A stretch of 64,000 nucleotides of DNA from Bacteroidales bacterium (lineage in GTDB: Bacteria > Bacteroidota > Bacteroidia > Bacteroidales > ML635J-15). Position numbers and translations under genes: made by a program. Shown here piece after piece: positions 37,777 to 46,650 of this stretch. Location of the stretch: contig JAGCDJ010000017.1 in assembly GCA_017651185.1 (NCBI GenBank), forward strand, positions 1 through 64,000, read 5' to 3'. The notes under the pieces were generated by a model. That model searched no databases, was not told where the DNA came from, and worked only from the letters and a program-made list of their open reading frames with translations. Positions within the stretch are counted from its first letter, which is position 1. Every line of letters starts with the position of its first letter.

Positions 37777-38577
37777 ATGGAAAGATGTGTATTAGTGCCT
37801 TACGAGTTTAGTAACGAGGCCAATTTTGCTCTTAATCATGCTTACGAAATTGCTAAGTATGAGAAACTTCCTATTCATATACTTTATGTTGCCGATTCCG
37901 ACAAGTTGATTGACGAGTGGCAGGAGGAATTGGACAAGGTAGCAGAAAGGTTCGTGAAGGAAACTGGTTATGAAAAGGTCAGTACTATTGTAAAAAAGGG
38001 TTCTGCATTCGATGTAATTCACGAGTACGGAATTGAGCAGAACGCTTATCTTGCCGTAATGGGCGTACATGGAATCAAGACCATCGAAAAACAGGTGAAA
38101 CTTATACAGAAATTCGAGAAAGTTCCTTTCGTCTTGGTTCAGAGTCCATTGGCATTCGGTGAGTACGACAGGATTTGTATTCCTATCGACTGGGACAAAA
38201 AGTCGCGTGCAAAGTTCATGTGGGCAAAGTATTTGAACCTCATTTTCGAGAGTCATGTGTATGTGGTTTATCCTAAGACCAGCAGTGCAAGCCGTCAGGC
38301 AGATGTCAACAGCAACCTTGCCTTTGCAACATCGCTGTTTGCCGACAATGCAATTGAATTCGACGTTGAAGGTATTCCAGAGGATGACTTTTACGAGAAT
38401 CTTTACGACTACATGCGCGGAATTTCGCCCGACCTTGTTCTTTACATGTCGGAAAACTACAAGAAGGCCTTCACTAGCATCAGGCATCCGCGAAATATCG
38501 AACTAAGCAAGAAGATTCCTGTAATGTGTGTAAATCCTCGTACCGACATAGTAAAGTTAGGTGGATTTAACTATTAG
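37777..38577 (+). CDS. Universal stress protein family protein, two-domain
   Basis: 266 residues, two tandem UspA-like Rossmann domains. The first starts MERCVLVPYEFSNEANFALNHAYEIA and ends AVMGVHG; the second begins near YDRICIPIDWDKK. The ATP-binding GxxGxxxxS loop is not clearly kept in either domain, so nucleotide binding is doubtful. The next gene starts 3 bases after the stop, which puts a cytoplasmic stress protein at the head of an operon for secreted and TPR proteins. Confidence 0.85.
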   Translation: MERCVLVPYEFSNEANFALNHAYEIAKYEKLPIHILYVADSDKLIDEWQEELDKVAERFVKETGYEKVSTIVKKGSAFDVIHEYGIEQNAYLAVMGVHGIKTIEKQVKLIQKFEKVPFVLVQSPLAFGEYDRICIPIDWDKKSRAKFMWAKYLNLIFESHVYVVYPKTSSASRQADVNSNLAFATSLFADNAIEFDVEGIPEDDFYENLYDYMRGISPDLVLYMSENYKKAFTSIRHPRNIELSKKIPVMCVNPRTDIVKLGGFNY

Positions 38578-38580
38578 TAT

Positions 38581-41232
38581 ATGTCCCTTTGGAGTCATTG
38601 CCGAAATCTGCTCGTCGCGGCGGTTGTTTTCGTTGCGACCATGCTTGTGCCGTTTTGTGCCCATGCTACGCACAATAGGGCTGGCGAGATAACATACAGG
38701 CAGATTTCGGCGTTGACTTTCGAGGTCACAGTGATAACTTATACGGCCACAGGTCCAGGTTGGACTGCCGACCGTCCCGAACTCGAAGTGGCGTGGGGTG
38801 ACAATACGACATCGGTACTTCCGCGTTGCGAGGAGATTCAACTTCCAGATTACTACAAGCGAAATAAATATGTGGGCAGGCACACATACGGTGGTCCTGG
38901 CATATTCTGCATAACGGTTGAAGACCCTAACCGAAATGCAAACGTCACCAACATTCCAAATTCGGTAAATACGCTGTTTGCCATTTCTACCACGATGATA
39001 ATCGAGCCGACACTTGGGCTCAACAGTACGCCGATACTTACTCAGCCACCTGTCGACAAGGCGGCGGTAGGGCAGGTTTTTGTTCACAACCCAGGAGCGT
39101 ACGACCCCGACGGCGACAGTTTGTCGTACAAGATTACGCCTTGCCGCGAGGAAAATGGAACTCCAATACCTAATTATTCGTATCCGGCGGCATCAAACTA
39201 CATAAGGGTTGACGAAATCACTGGCGACCTTGTATGGAATACGCCTGTTTACGTAGGTGTTTACAATGTGGCAATGCTTATTGAGGAGTGGCGCGACGGG
39301 ATAAAGATAGGCGAAATAATCCGTGATATGCAGATAGAGGTTTACGACAGCGGAAATACAATTCCGCAGATAGACCTTGTCGCCCTCGATACCGTTTATG
39401 GAAATCATGACAGCATCTGCATTGAGGCGGGTACTCATTTCATGTTCAACGTTGAGGCGCGAGATGCGAACAACGATTCGATAATTCTGACGGCGTATGG
39501 TGCGCCATTTGTGGCAAGTGACGATGCTCCCGCACATTTCGAGCAGACAGTTTCGCAAGCAGGTTATGCAAAAGGTCTGTTCGAGTGGTATACCGCTTGC
39601 AGTGTAGTGCGAAAACAACCTTACATATTGAACATCAAGGCGCAGGATGAAAATCCCATTGTCAATTTGGTCGACTTGAAAAGCATATACATAACTATTG
39701 TAGGTCCGGCGGTGGAAAACTTGCAGGCATTGGCATCTACGCACGATATTGCCTTGTCGTGGACGCAATCGATATGTGACAATGTTGTCGGTTACAACAT
39801 TTATCGAAAGATACAACCTTCGGGTTTCGTTCACGACTATTGTCAGACAGGCGTGCCTGCATCGACTGGCTACGAGAGGATTGCGTATGTCGTGGGGCGT
39901 TCGGTTTCTTCATACGTTGACCGTGATATTGCGCAGGGTCACGAATACTGCTACATGGTGTGTGCGGTGTTTCCCGATGGGGCAGAGGGCTACGCTTCCG
40001 ACGAGGTATGCACTTCGTTGCCAAAGGGTCTTCCAACAATGACAAATGTTAGTGTTCTTTCTTCCGACAGGGCAACAGGAAGCATATATGTAGCATGGGT
40101 AAAACCAGATGAGTCGGAACTTGGTTCTTCGACAGGTCCGTATCAGTATGTCGTGCATCGTTCTCGTGGTTTCGTCGGCGATAATTTTGAGCAGATTGCT
40201 GTGGTTGACGGGATTGACAATACAGAATACACCGACAACAATGTTAATACCATTGATTATCCTTACACTTACAAGATAGAATTTTACGACAATGCCGATG
40301 GCGGTCACGTTTTGATTGGTTCGCCAAGTTTTGCTTCGTCGGTGTTCATCGATTTGACGCAGCAGGAAAATTCGGTAAAGGTGCGTCTTCGTAACAATGT
40401 GCCTTGGACAAACTATAATTACGAGTATTACAGGTACGATACGGTTGCTGCGACATACAACCTTATTGGGTCGACTGCGGAAAAGACAATAGTTGACGAA
40501 GATGTTGAGAATGGTCACGAATATTGCTACTATGTAAAGTCGTATGGTCGCTACTCGTTATCTGGTTATCCCGATCCGTTGGAGAATTTGTCGCAGCAGA
40601 TGTGTAAGTTTTCTGTTGACACTGTCGCTCCATGTCGACCGGAAATTTCAGTGACATCGGTATGCGATTCTACATACAACTTGATAAGTTGGTCGGTACC
40701 AGACTCGTGCAACTACGATGTTGACTCGTACACTTTGTATTATACGCCAGTTCTCGACGGCGAGTATCAGGTGCTGTCGGTTTTTGGTTCTGATGTTACC
40801 GAATACAGGCATTATCCTGCTGACAGGATGGCTGGTTGCTATTATATTAATGCAAGCGACCCGTATGGAAATGTCAGTGAAAACTCCACAGTCGCCTGTG
40901 TGGACGAATGTTCGTACTACGAACTGCCAAATGTTTTTACTCCCGATGGCGATGGCATCAACGATTATTATCATCCGATTGGTGAATACCGTTTTGTGGA
41001 GAAGGTTGATATGACGATTTTGAATCGCTGGGGGCAGGTCATGTTTGAGACAACCGATCCCGACATAATGTGGGACGGGCGAAACAAGATGACAGGCAAG
41101 ATGGTTGTGCCAGGCGTGTACTTCTACATTTGCGATGTCTATGAACAGCGGTTGACAGGACTTGAAGCCCGTCATTTGAAAGGTTTTATACACGTGTTCC
41201 ATGCCGAAAATATAGTTCCAAATCACGACTGA
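38581..41232 (+). CDS. Large secreted protein with fibronectin-like modules and T9SS type B sorting domain
   Basis: 883 residues. A signal peptide (about 1-30, ending CAHA) is followed by an N-terminal region beginning THNRAGEITYRQ, which is typical of large Bacteroidota gliding/adhesion proteins. Cadherin/PKD-like modules follow (DPDGDSLSYKIT near 180). Several fibronectin type III-like modules run from about 380 to 780, and the protein ends in a CHU_C domain (NVFTPDGDGINDYY, ILNRWGQVMFE). Predicted to be exported by the type IX system and held at the surface. No enzyme domain is visible. It overlaps the following TPR gene by one base. Confidence 0.9.
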   Translation: MSLWSHCRNLLVAAVVFVATMLVPFCAHATHNRAGEITYRQISALTFEVTVITYTATGPGWTADRPELEVAWGDNTTSVLPRCEEIQLPDYYKRNKYVGRHTYGGPGIFCITVEDPNRNANVTNIPNSVNTLFAISTTMIIEPTLGLNSTPILTQPPVDKAAVGQVFVHNPGAYDPDGDSLSYKITPCREENGTPIPNYSYPAASNYIRVDEITGDLVWNTPVYVGVYNVAMLIEEWRDGIKIGEIIRDMQIEVYDSGNTIPQIDLVALDTVYGNHDSICIEAGTHFMFNVEARDANNDSIILTAYGAPFVASDDAPAHFEQTVSQAGYAKGLFEWYTACSVVRKQPYILNIKAQDENPIVNLVDLKSIYITIVGPAVENLQALASTHDIALSWTQSICDNVVGYNIYRKIQPSGFVHDYCQTGVPASTGYERIAYVVGRSVSSYVDRDIAQGHEYCYMVCAVFPDGAEGYASDEVCTSLPKGLPTMTNVSVLSSDRATGSIYVAWVKPDESELGSSTGPYQYVVHRSRGFVGDNFEQIAVVDGIDNTEYTDNNVNTIDYPYTYKIEFYDNADGGHVLIGSPSFASSVFIDLTQQENSVKVRLRNNVPWTNYNYEYYRYDTVAATYNLIGSTAEKTIVDEDVENGHEYCYYVKSYGRYSLSGYPDPLENLSQQMCKFSVDTVAPCRPEISVTSVCDSTYNLISWSVPDSCNYDVDSYTLYYTPVLDGEYQVLSVFGSDVTEYRHYPADRMAGCYYINASDPYGNVSENSTVACVDECSYYELPNVFTPDGDGINDYYHPIGEYRFVEKVDMTILNRWGQVMFETTDPDIMWDGRNKMTGKMVVPGVYFYICDVYEQRLTGLEARHLKGFIHVFHAENIVPNHD

Positions 41233-42419
41233 TGGTAAAGAAGTTTTTACATATTGCCCTAATGCTTTTGCTTGCCGTTTTTTGCAATGCGCAGATTGAT
41301 GATTTGCAACGCGACTATTTTCGTGCTCAGAACTTTATCCAGCATGAAAATGTTGATTCGGCGGTGGCAATATGGAAAAGTCATGATGACACAGATGTGT
41401 TCCTGCTCTGCCTTGCCGATTATCTGATAAATACCGAGCAATATTCTCAAGCCCTTGAAGTATCACGTAAATTAGAAGAACTTAATCCGCCCGAGGCGCA
41501 GTTCCGGATGGCAAAGATATATGCAGGAATGGGGTTTGCCGAAGAATCGGTTGAATATCTGGGCAAGCATCTTTCTCACAAAAATGCACGGACTTATTCG
41601 CAGATAATCAGATGCAAGGAGTTTGAAAGTATAAACCGAACCCCAGAATGGCGTGAGTTTTGGGAAACGCTACGCTATTCGAAATCGGACGAGACTTTTG
41701 CCGATGTGGAATACAATATTTCGCAGCAACATTACGATTATGCCATTGAACTCCTTGATGCTATGCCAGATTCAAAGTCGGCGAGACGTAACTATCTGTA
41801 TGCCAAGGCGTATTTTGGAATGGAAAACTACACAAATGCAATGAAATATGTAGAACATTCCAATTCCAGGGACAAGGATGCTGTTTCCTTGCTTTTTTTC
41901 ATCCAGAAGGCGATGGGCAATTATGCATCTGCATACGAGACCGGAAAGTCGCTTTTGATACTCGACCGCTACAATGCCGAAAATCTTCTTGAATATGCCG
42001 AGGTTTGCATGAATTTGAAGAAATTTGTCGAGGCACGTCGTTACACTGGTCGCTACTTGCAATGTTTCCCCGACAACAAAAGGGCATTGTTGCTTGACTC
42101 TAAACTGGCTGTCGGTTGCGAGCATCCCGATGAAGCACTTGTCGGATTGTCGAAACTGATAGAGGAAAGTCCTTCTGATGCAGAGTATTTTAGGTTGCGT
42201 GGCGATATTTATTATGGTTACGGAATGTGGGATTTGGCTGCCTACGACTTTTCAATGGCATTGGACATAATGCCCGACGATGCTCGGTTGAACTACCTTA
42301 TGGGAATGTGCAGGTATAATCAGGCATCATACGAGAAAGCATGTTTTTACTGGCGAAGGGCGGCTACGGAAAAATCCCGCGAAGCCGCTGATATGTATTA
42401 TAGGTATTGCGAGGAGTAG
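41232..42419 (+). CDS. Secreted TPR protein
   Basis: 395 residues with a signal peptide (ending CNAQ, about 21), then TPR-like helical pairs over almost the whole length (YSQALEVSRKLEELNPPEAQ, LAAYDFSMALDIMPDDARLNY). Its ATG overlaps the stop of the T9SS protein gene (TGATG), so it is co-translated with it and may help its export or assembly; that is inference. Its stop lies only 4 bases from the rnr stop on the other strand, with no room for a terminator. Confidence 0.87.
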   Translation: MVKKFLHIALMLLLAVFCNAQIDDLQRDYFRAQNFIQHENVDSAVAIWKSHDDTDVFLLCLADYLINTEQYSQALEVSRKLEELNPPEAQFRMAKIYAGMGFAEESVEYLGKHLSHKNARTYSQIIRCKEFESINRTPEWREFWETLRYSKSDETFADVEYNISQQHYDYAIELLDAMPDSKSARRNYLYAKAYFGMENYTNAMKYVEHSNSRDKDAVSLLFFIQKAMGNYASAYETGKSLLILDRYNAENLLEYAEVCMNLKKFVEARRYTGRYLQCFPDNKRALLLDSKLAVGCEHPDEALVGLSKLIEESPSDAEYFRLRGDIYYGYGMWDLAAYDFSMALDIMPDDARLNYLMGMCRYNQASYEKACFYWRRAATEKSREAADMYYRYCEE

Positions 42420-42423
42420 TTTT

Positions 42424-44541
42424 CTACGCCAACTCCATATCAATCTGTTTCTTTTCGAGGTTCACATCAGAAATGCGGACTTTTACCTCGTCGCCTAGTC
42501 TGAAAATCTTGCCAGTATCAACTCCTTGAAGGCAATATTCCTCGGCAAAGAATTCGTATTCGTCGTCCATCAAGGTGCGAACATGAACAAGACCTTCGCA
42601 AGCGGAATCCTTCAATTCTACAAAGAAACCGTATTCCTGAATGCCAGAAATAACTCCATCGAAAACAAAACCAATCTTGTCCTGCAAAAATTCTGCTTGC
42701 TTGTACTTTATTGAACTGCGCTCCGCCAAAACCGCTTGCTGTTCCTTGAACGAACAATGCTTGCACTTTGCTTCCAAATCTTCTGTATCGGGAGTTTGGT
42801 TGCGCATATATGCGTAGAGTAATCTGTGAGTCATCACATCTGGGTAACGGCGGATAGGAGAGGTGAAGTGCGAATAGAAATCAAACGCAAGTCCGTAGTG
42901 TCCGATGTTTTTGGTGGAATATACCGCCTTTGCCATCGCACGTATTGCAAGGTTTTCTATGATATTCTGCTCGGGCTTGCCTTTTACGTTGTTAACCAGT
43001 CCGTTAAGCGAATTGGACAACGCAATGCTGTTTGACATATCAATGGAATATCCGAATCTGCCAATAAACGACGAAAAGTTAGATAACTTGTCGTAGTTCG
43101 GTTCTGCGTGAACACGATAGACAAAAGGTTTGTGTTTTTTGCCAATCATTTCAGCAACATTGCGGTTCGCCAATAGCATAAATTCTTCTATCAAATTATT
43201 GGCTTCCTTTGCCTCTTTGAAATAAACGCTCACAGGACGTGCTTTTTCGTCAAGCACAAACTTAACTTCCTTATGCTCAAAGTTGAATGCACCTTTCTGG
43301 AATCGTGCCGAACGCAATTTCTTTGCCAATTCGTTGAGTTTCAATATTTCCTCTGCAAAATCACCTTTGCCTGTTTCAATAATTTCCTGTGCTTCTTCGT
43401 ATGCGAAACGGCGGTCAGATGAAATTATGGTTTTTGCTGGCTTGAAACTCAAGACTTCAGCATCGTCATTCATTTCAAAAATTGCCGAGAAGCAGAACTT
43501 TTCCTCGTTGGGACGAAGCGAGCAAAGGAAGTTACACAACCTTTCGGGCAACATCGGCACTGTGCGGTCGACAAGATAAACCGAAGTCGCGCGGTTGAAT
43601 GCCTCGTCGTCTAGCGAAGTGTTTTCGCGCATATAATGAGTGACATCAGCAATATGCACACCTATTTTATAATTGCCATTGTCAAGTTTTTCGAACGAAA
43701 GCGCATCGTCGAAGTCCTTTGCATCGGCAGGGTCGATAGTGAAAGTCGGTGCATTACGGAAATCCTCACGTGTTTTAAGGTCGTAGTCGGTAATTTCGAA
43801 TTTGATTTTATTTGCTTCGTTCTCAATATCTTGCGAAAACTTTGCAGGAAGTCCGTACTCTGCCAGGATAGCGTGCATTTCGGTGTTGTTGTCGCCTGCT
43901 TCGCCAAGAATTTCTATAACGCGACCAACAGGATTCTGACGGCGTTCCGGCCACTCCTCTATTTCCACAAGCACTTTCTGGTCTTCCTTGGCGCCCATAA
44001 GTCTGTCAGACGGAATGAGAATGTCGTACATAACTTTCTGGCTGTCGGGAATCATAAACGAATAATGTCCAGCCGTGCGGATTGTTCCGACAAACTGTGT
44101 TCTTGCCCTACGGACAATCTCAACAACCTCGCCTTCGAGATGACTACTCGACTTGCGGGCGTACAAACTGACTTTAACGGTATCACCATCGAAAGCGGAA
44201 TTCAAATTCTTGAACGAAACAAAAATGTCCTCCGACAGTTCTTCGCTGGTAACGAAAGCATTGCCAGTCTTTGTAATTTCCAGAATACCAACAACCTTTC
44301 CTGATTTGGCTTTCAGTTTGAACTTTCCGCGCGAAGTTTCCTTTAATGTGCCGGCTTTTGTAAGTTCGCAAAGCACTTGGTTTATCAATGTGCGCGATGA
44401 TGGTTCTGTATAGCCAAGTTTGGTGGAAATCTGCTTGTAGTTGAATTCCTTGTTGGGATTTTCGTAGAAAACGCCCATTATTCCGGTTGTCAGGGTTTTC
44501 TTGTCGCGTCCCAAATTATCGTCGTTGCTTCTTCGTGGCAT
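42424..44541 (-). CDS. rnr: Ribonuclease R
   Basis: 705 residues. It is a 3'-5' exoribonuclease that degrades structured RNA. The order is: winged-helix start (YKQISTKLGYTEPSSRTL), two cold-shock domains, the RNB catalytic domain with four Asp in DPADAKDFDDALS (near 285), and an S1 domain (EYGFFVELKDSACEGLVHV) close to the end. A TAAATTTG box (44562-44569) lies about 20 bases upstream of ATG 44541. Confidence 0.95.
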   Translation of the reverse strand: MPRRSNDDNLGRDKKTLTTGIMGVFYENPNKEFNYKQISTKLGYTEPSSRTLINQVLCELTKAGTLKETSRGKFKLKAKSGKVVGILEITKTGNAFVTSEELSEDIFVSFKNLNSAFDGDTVKVSLYARKSSSHLEGEVVEIVRRARTQFVGTIRTAGHYSFMIPDSQKVMYDILIPSDRLMGAKEDQKVLVEIEEWPERRQNPVGRVIEILGEAGDNNTEMHAILAEYGLPAKFSQDIENEANKIKFEITDYDLKTREDFRNAPTFTIDPADAKDFDDALSFEKLDNGNYKIGVHIADVTHYMRENTSLDDEAFNRATSVYLVDRTVPMLPERLCNFLCSLRPNEEKFCFSAIFEMNDDAEVLSFKPAKTIISSDRRFAYEEAQEIIETGKGDFAEEILKLNELAKKLRSARFQKGAFNFEHKEVKFVLDEKARPVSVYFKEAKEANNLIEEFMLLANRNVAEMIGKKHKPFVYRVHAEPNYDKLSNFSSFIGRFGYSIDMSNSIALSNSLNGLVNNVKGKPEQNIIENLAIRAMAKAVYSTKNIGHYGLAFDFYSHFTSPIRRYPDVMTHRLLYAYMRNQTPDTEDLEAKCKHCSFKEQQAVLAERSSIKYKQAEFLQDKIGFVFDGVISGIQEYGFFVELKDSACEGLVHVRTLMDDEYEFFAEEYCLQGVDTGKIFRLGDEVKVRISDVNLEKKQIDMELA

Positions 44542-44739
44542 AGTTGTCTTTATTTTTGCAGTGCAAATTTACAGTAAAAAACATTGGTGTTTGCAAAAAT
44601 TCTAAATTTGTTATAAATGATGTATCTTTGTCTCCAATTTTATGGTTATAAAAACCTATGATTACTTCTTACATGCATAATTTATGTTCAGTCTATTCCA
44701 AGGGAATTCCATTCCCGCACCAATAAAAGCCCAACACCT

Positions 44740-45753
44740 ATGACAAACACACCATCCTCGTCCGAAATATTCTCGTGGTTGCAGCCTGGAGCATGGAGGG
44801 AACCTTGCATTGTCCATGTAACAATGGTCGCACAAGCACGTCAGCCTATTTTTGGTACACTTATGCACGACGGAACAAAAGCAGTAGTGGAAAAAACGCC
44901 GATAGGTTGGGTTCTCATAAATCAGCAGCGACGTATGCTCGAACTTTGTCCCGAAATAAAAATCCTTGCCGACAAAGTTATGCCAGACCACCATCACATT
45001 GTAATACAAGTACTGCGTACCATGTCTCGAAGCATAAAAGAGGTTGTGCGCGGATATATGCAGGGTTGCAAGGCAGAAGCTCGTAAGTTGGGATTTGTCG
45101 GCAATATATACGATGCTCCACCATACTATCGCGTACTGACGCACAAGGGACAACTTAAATCAATGATAGAATATGTATATGCAAACGCAGAACGTTCATG
45201 GCAACGCAAACAGAATCCTGACCTTTTCAGAATCCATAGGCAGACTGAAGTTTGCGATTTGCAGTTCACCTCGTTGGGCAATCATTTTTTGCTGGATTGG
45301 CCAAATAGACAATTGGTGGAAATGTCGCGTTCCGCCACTGATGAGCCAATAGAACAACTATTGCAATACACATTAGCGCAAGCACGTAATGGTGCTGTCT
45401 CATATACTGCGGCTATTAGCAAAGGTGAACAATTGATTGCACGCACACTGCGAGAGCAAGGATTTCCATTGGTTGTTCTACTAAACAACGGCTTTCCTGA
45501 AAGTGGTTCGCAACAAGAACGGTTTTACAAACCTGGTGGGGTTTATTTCGAGGCATGTTCAAAGGGACAACTATTACTATTGGAACCATTTGAACAAACA
45601 TTTTTGGAAACTTCTGTTCGGCAGGCAACAGAAAAAGTACTTCGCAGAAAGGCAGAATCCAAGCATTATAGTTACGCCGAAATTTCGGTTGATTCCCAGC
45701 GTTACCGCTTTATTGCGCTTAACGAAATAGGCAGGCGAATTGTGGAAAAGTAG
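44740..45753 (+). CDS. REP-associated-type tyrosine transposase (RAYT) fused to a DprA/LOG-like domain
   Basis: 337 residues. The N-terminal part (about 15-170) is a Y1/IS200-like HUH transposase: the HUH motif lies in MPDHHHIVIQ (His84, His86), followed by the helical KSMIEYVYANAER. Candidate catalytic Tyr lie in YDAPPYYRVL (about 124-130). From about 215 the sequence changes to a Rossmann-like segment (ISKGEQLIARTLREQG, PLVVLLNNGFP, KPGGVYFEACSKGQLLLLEP) resembling the DprA/LOG fold that binds nucleotides or DNA ends. RAYTs are domesticated single-copy relatives of IS200/IS605 that act on REP palindromes. Two hairpins lie just after the stop. There are no insertion-sequence ends, so it is probably domesticated. 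Confidence 0.78.
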   Translation: MTNTPSSSEIFSWLQPGAWREPCIVHVTMVAQARQPIFGTLMHDGTKAVVEKTPIGWVLINQQRRMLELCPEIKILADKVMPDHHHIVIQVLRTMSRSIKEVVRGYMQGCKAEARKLGFVGNIYDAPPYYRVLTHKGQLKSMIEYVYANAERSWQRKQNPDLFRIHRQTEVCDLQFTSLGNHFLLDWPNRQLVEMSRSATDEPIEQLLQYTLAQARNGAVSYTAAISKGEQLIARTLREQGFPLVVLLNNGFPESGSQQERFYKPGGVYFEACSKGQLLLLEPFEQTFLETSVRQATEKVLRRKAESKHYSYAEISVDSQRYRFIALNEIGRRIVEK

Positions 45754-45809
45754 CGCGGATGGAATCCGCTATAATAGACGGAACATTTGGACTAGCGCGC
45801 CAAAGTTCC
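45751..45809 (+). repeat. Two hairpins directly after the RAYT gene
   Basis: First: TAGC(GC)GGAT / ATCCGCTA (45751-45772), overlapping the stop codon. Second: GGAACATTTGG (45780-45790) with CCAAAGTTCC (45800-45809), ending TTTATTT. Paired palindromes next to a RAYT recall BIME/REP units; the second could also serve as its terminator. Confidence 0.55.
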
Positions 45810-45836
45810 TTTATTTCACCTCCACAAAAAATAAAT

Positions 45837-45867
45837 TTTGCCGTTCCATTTCCATTCTTTATATTTG
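45837..45867 (+). promoter_or_regulatory. Promoter of the 6S-like RNA
   Basis: TTTG (45837-45840), 19 bases, TATATTTG (45860-45867): a perfect consensus pointing into a region without an open frame. Confidence 0.75.
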
Positions 45868-45872
45868 CGCTT

Positions 45873-46080
45873 GGTTTGGTTATGCCAAACCATACATATT
45901 GATTAACGAAGCGTTATGCTCGTCTTGTTGACAGAAACCTGAGAAACTTCTGACAATGGCAAGAGGGTGTAATGGTTTGCGCGCAATGCGTGGACTATTT
46001 GCTATTTCTTCCATTAAAGGTAATCTCAGGACCTCTGTCAAAAGAAGTGGTATATCAGTGCCACGCTTCTTTTGTATAAT
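45873..46080 (+). ncRNA. Structured non-coding RNA, 6S-like candidate
   Basis: About 200 bases between a perfect promoter and a terminator, with no protein-coding frame. A 5' hairpin (TGGTTTGG/CCAAACCA, 45872-45892) is followed by a closing stem: GACAGA (45930-45935) and CCTGAG (45938-45943) with CTCAGG (46025-46030) and TCTGTC (46034-46039). Inside, AATGG-C-AAGA (45955-45964) pairs with TCTTCCATT (46007-46015). The apical stem GTTTGCGC/GCGTGGAC (45975-45982, 45988-45995) closes a GCAAT loop. A long rod with an interrupted centre is the 6S RNA plan, in which the RNA mimics an open promoter and binds RNA polymerase. The terminator is AAAAGAAG...CTTCTTTT (46040-46073). Other structured RNA families are possible; the call rests on shape and context only. 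Confidence 0.6.
46040..46080 (+). terminator. Terminator of the structured RNA
   Basis: AAAAGAAG (46040-46047) pairs with CTTCTTTT (46066-46073), with inner TGG/CCA pairing. The T-tract is short. Confidence 0.7.
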
Positions 46081-46118
46081 TGCCTATGGGGTGCTGGTGG
46101 GCAAGAAAACATAAAACG

Positions 46119-46640
46119 ATGAAGAAATATTTTATTACAGTAATCCTATTGATGCCATTTATAACAATGGCGCAAGATAACAATTTTATCGGATTCAGCA
46201 TTGGTGGCGGATATGGATATAGCAAACCAATGCAATCACTAGTAGGTAGTGCAAGTTTTGACGGAGCTGTTTCGGTTAACAAAGCATTTGCTCTTGGTGG
46301 GTATATTTCATACAAGACAATGAATAACATTTCTGCAGGTATTTTATCGGTAACAGGCGAAAACGGCAAAACTGGTTTTATATTTGGAGCGGGGGTAAAT
46401 TTCAGAATACCGCGTTCATACGAAGATCTTGATAATGGTGAATTTTTGTATGACCGAAATGTGAATCTTGGAATAGATAGCGACTTGCGTTTCGGAGTAA
46501 AGTTTTCTGCACCTGTATATTTGTTTTTGAATTTGAATATTGGCAATATAAGTGGAGCAGACTACTACGATGATGAATATTTATGGACAAAACCGTTCGC
46601 ACAAGTGACATTAAATGTTGGTTATTATTTTAATAGATAA
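46119..46640 (+). CDS. Small outer-membrane beta-barrel protein
   Basis: 173 residues from ATG 46119 (the frame opens earlier inside the upstream RNA). A signal peptide (about 1-19, ending TMAQ) is followed by alternating strands such as FIGFSIGGGYGYSKP and FRFGVKFSAPVYLFLNLNIG, ending QVTLNVGYYFNR, with aromatic residues at the end as in OmpX/OmpW-size barrels of 8 strands. Cargo is unknown. It is the first gene of an operon with the FISUMP lipoprotein (10-base gap) and a membrane protein. Confidence 0.78.
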   Translation: MKKYFITVILLMPFITMAQDNNFIGFSIGGGYGYSKPMQSLVGSASFDGAVSVNKAFALGGYISYKTMNNISAGILSVTGENGKTGFIFGAGVNFRIPRSYEDLDNGEFLYDRNVNLGIDSDLRFGVKFSAPVYLFLNLNIGNISGADYYDDEYLWTKPFAQVTLNVGYYFNR

Positions 46641-46650
46641 GGTTAAGATT

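Noticed and set aside
44662..45153. 163-codon antisense frame across the RAYT gene
   Set aside because: Shadow of the transposase gene, which has clear motifs on the plus strand.
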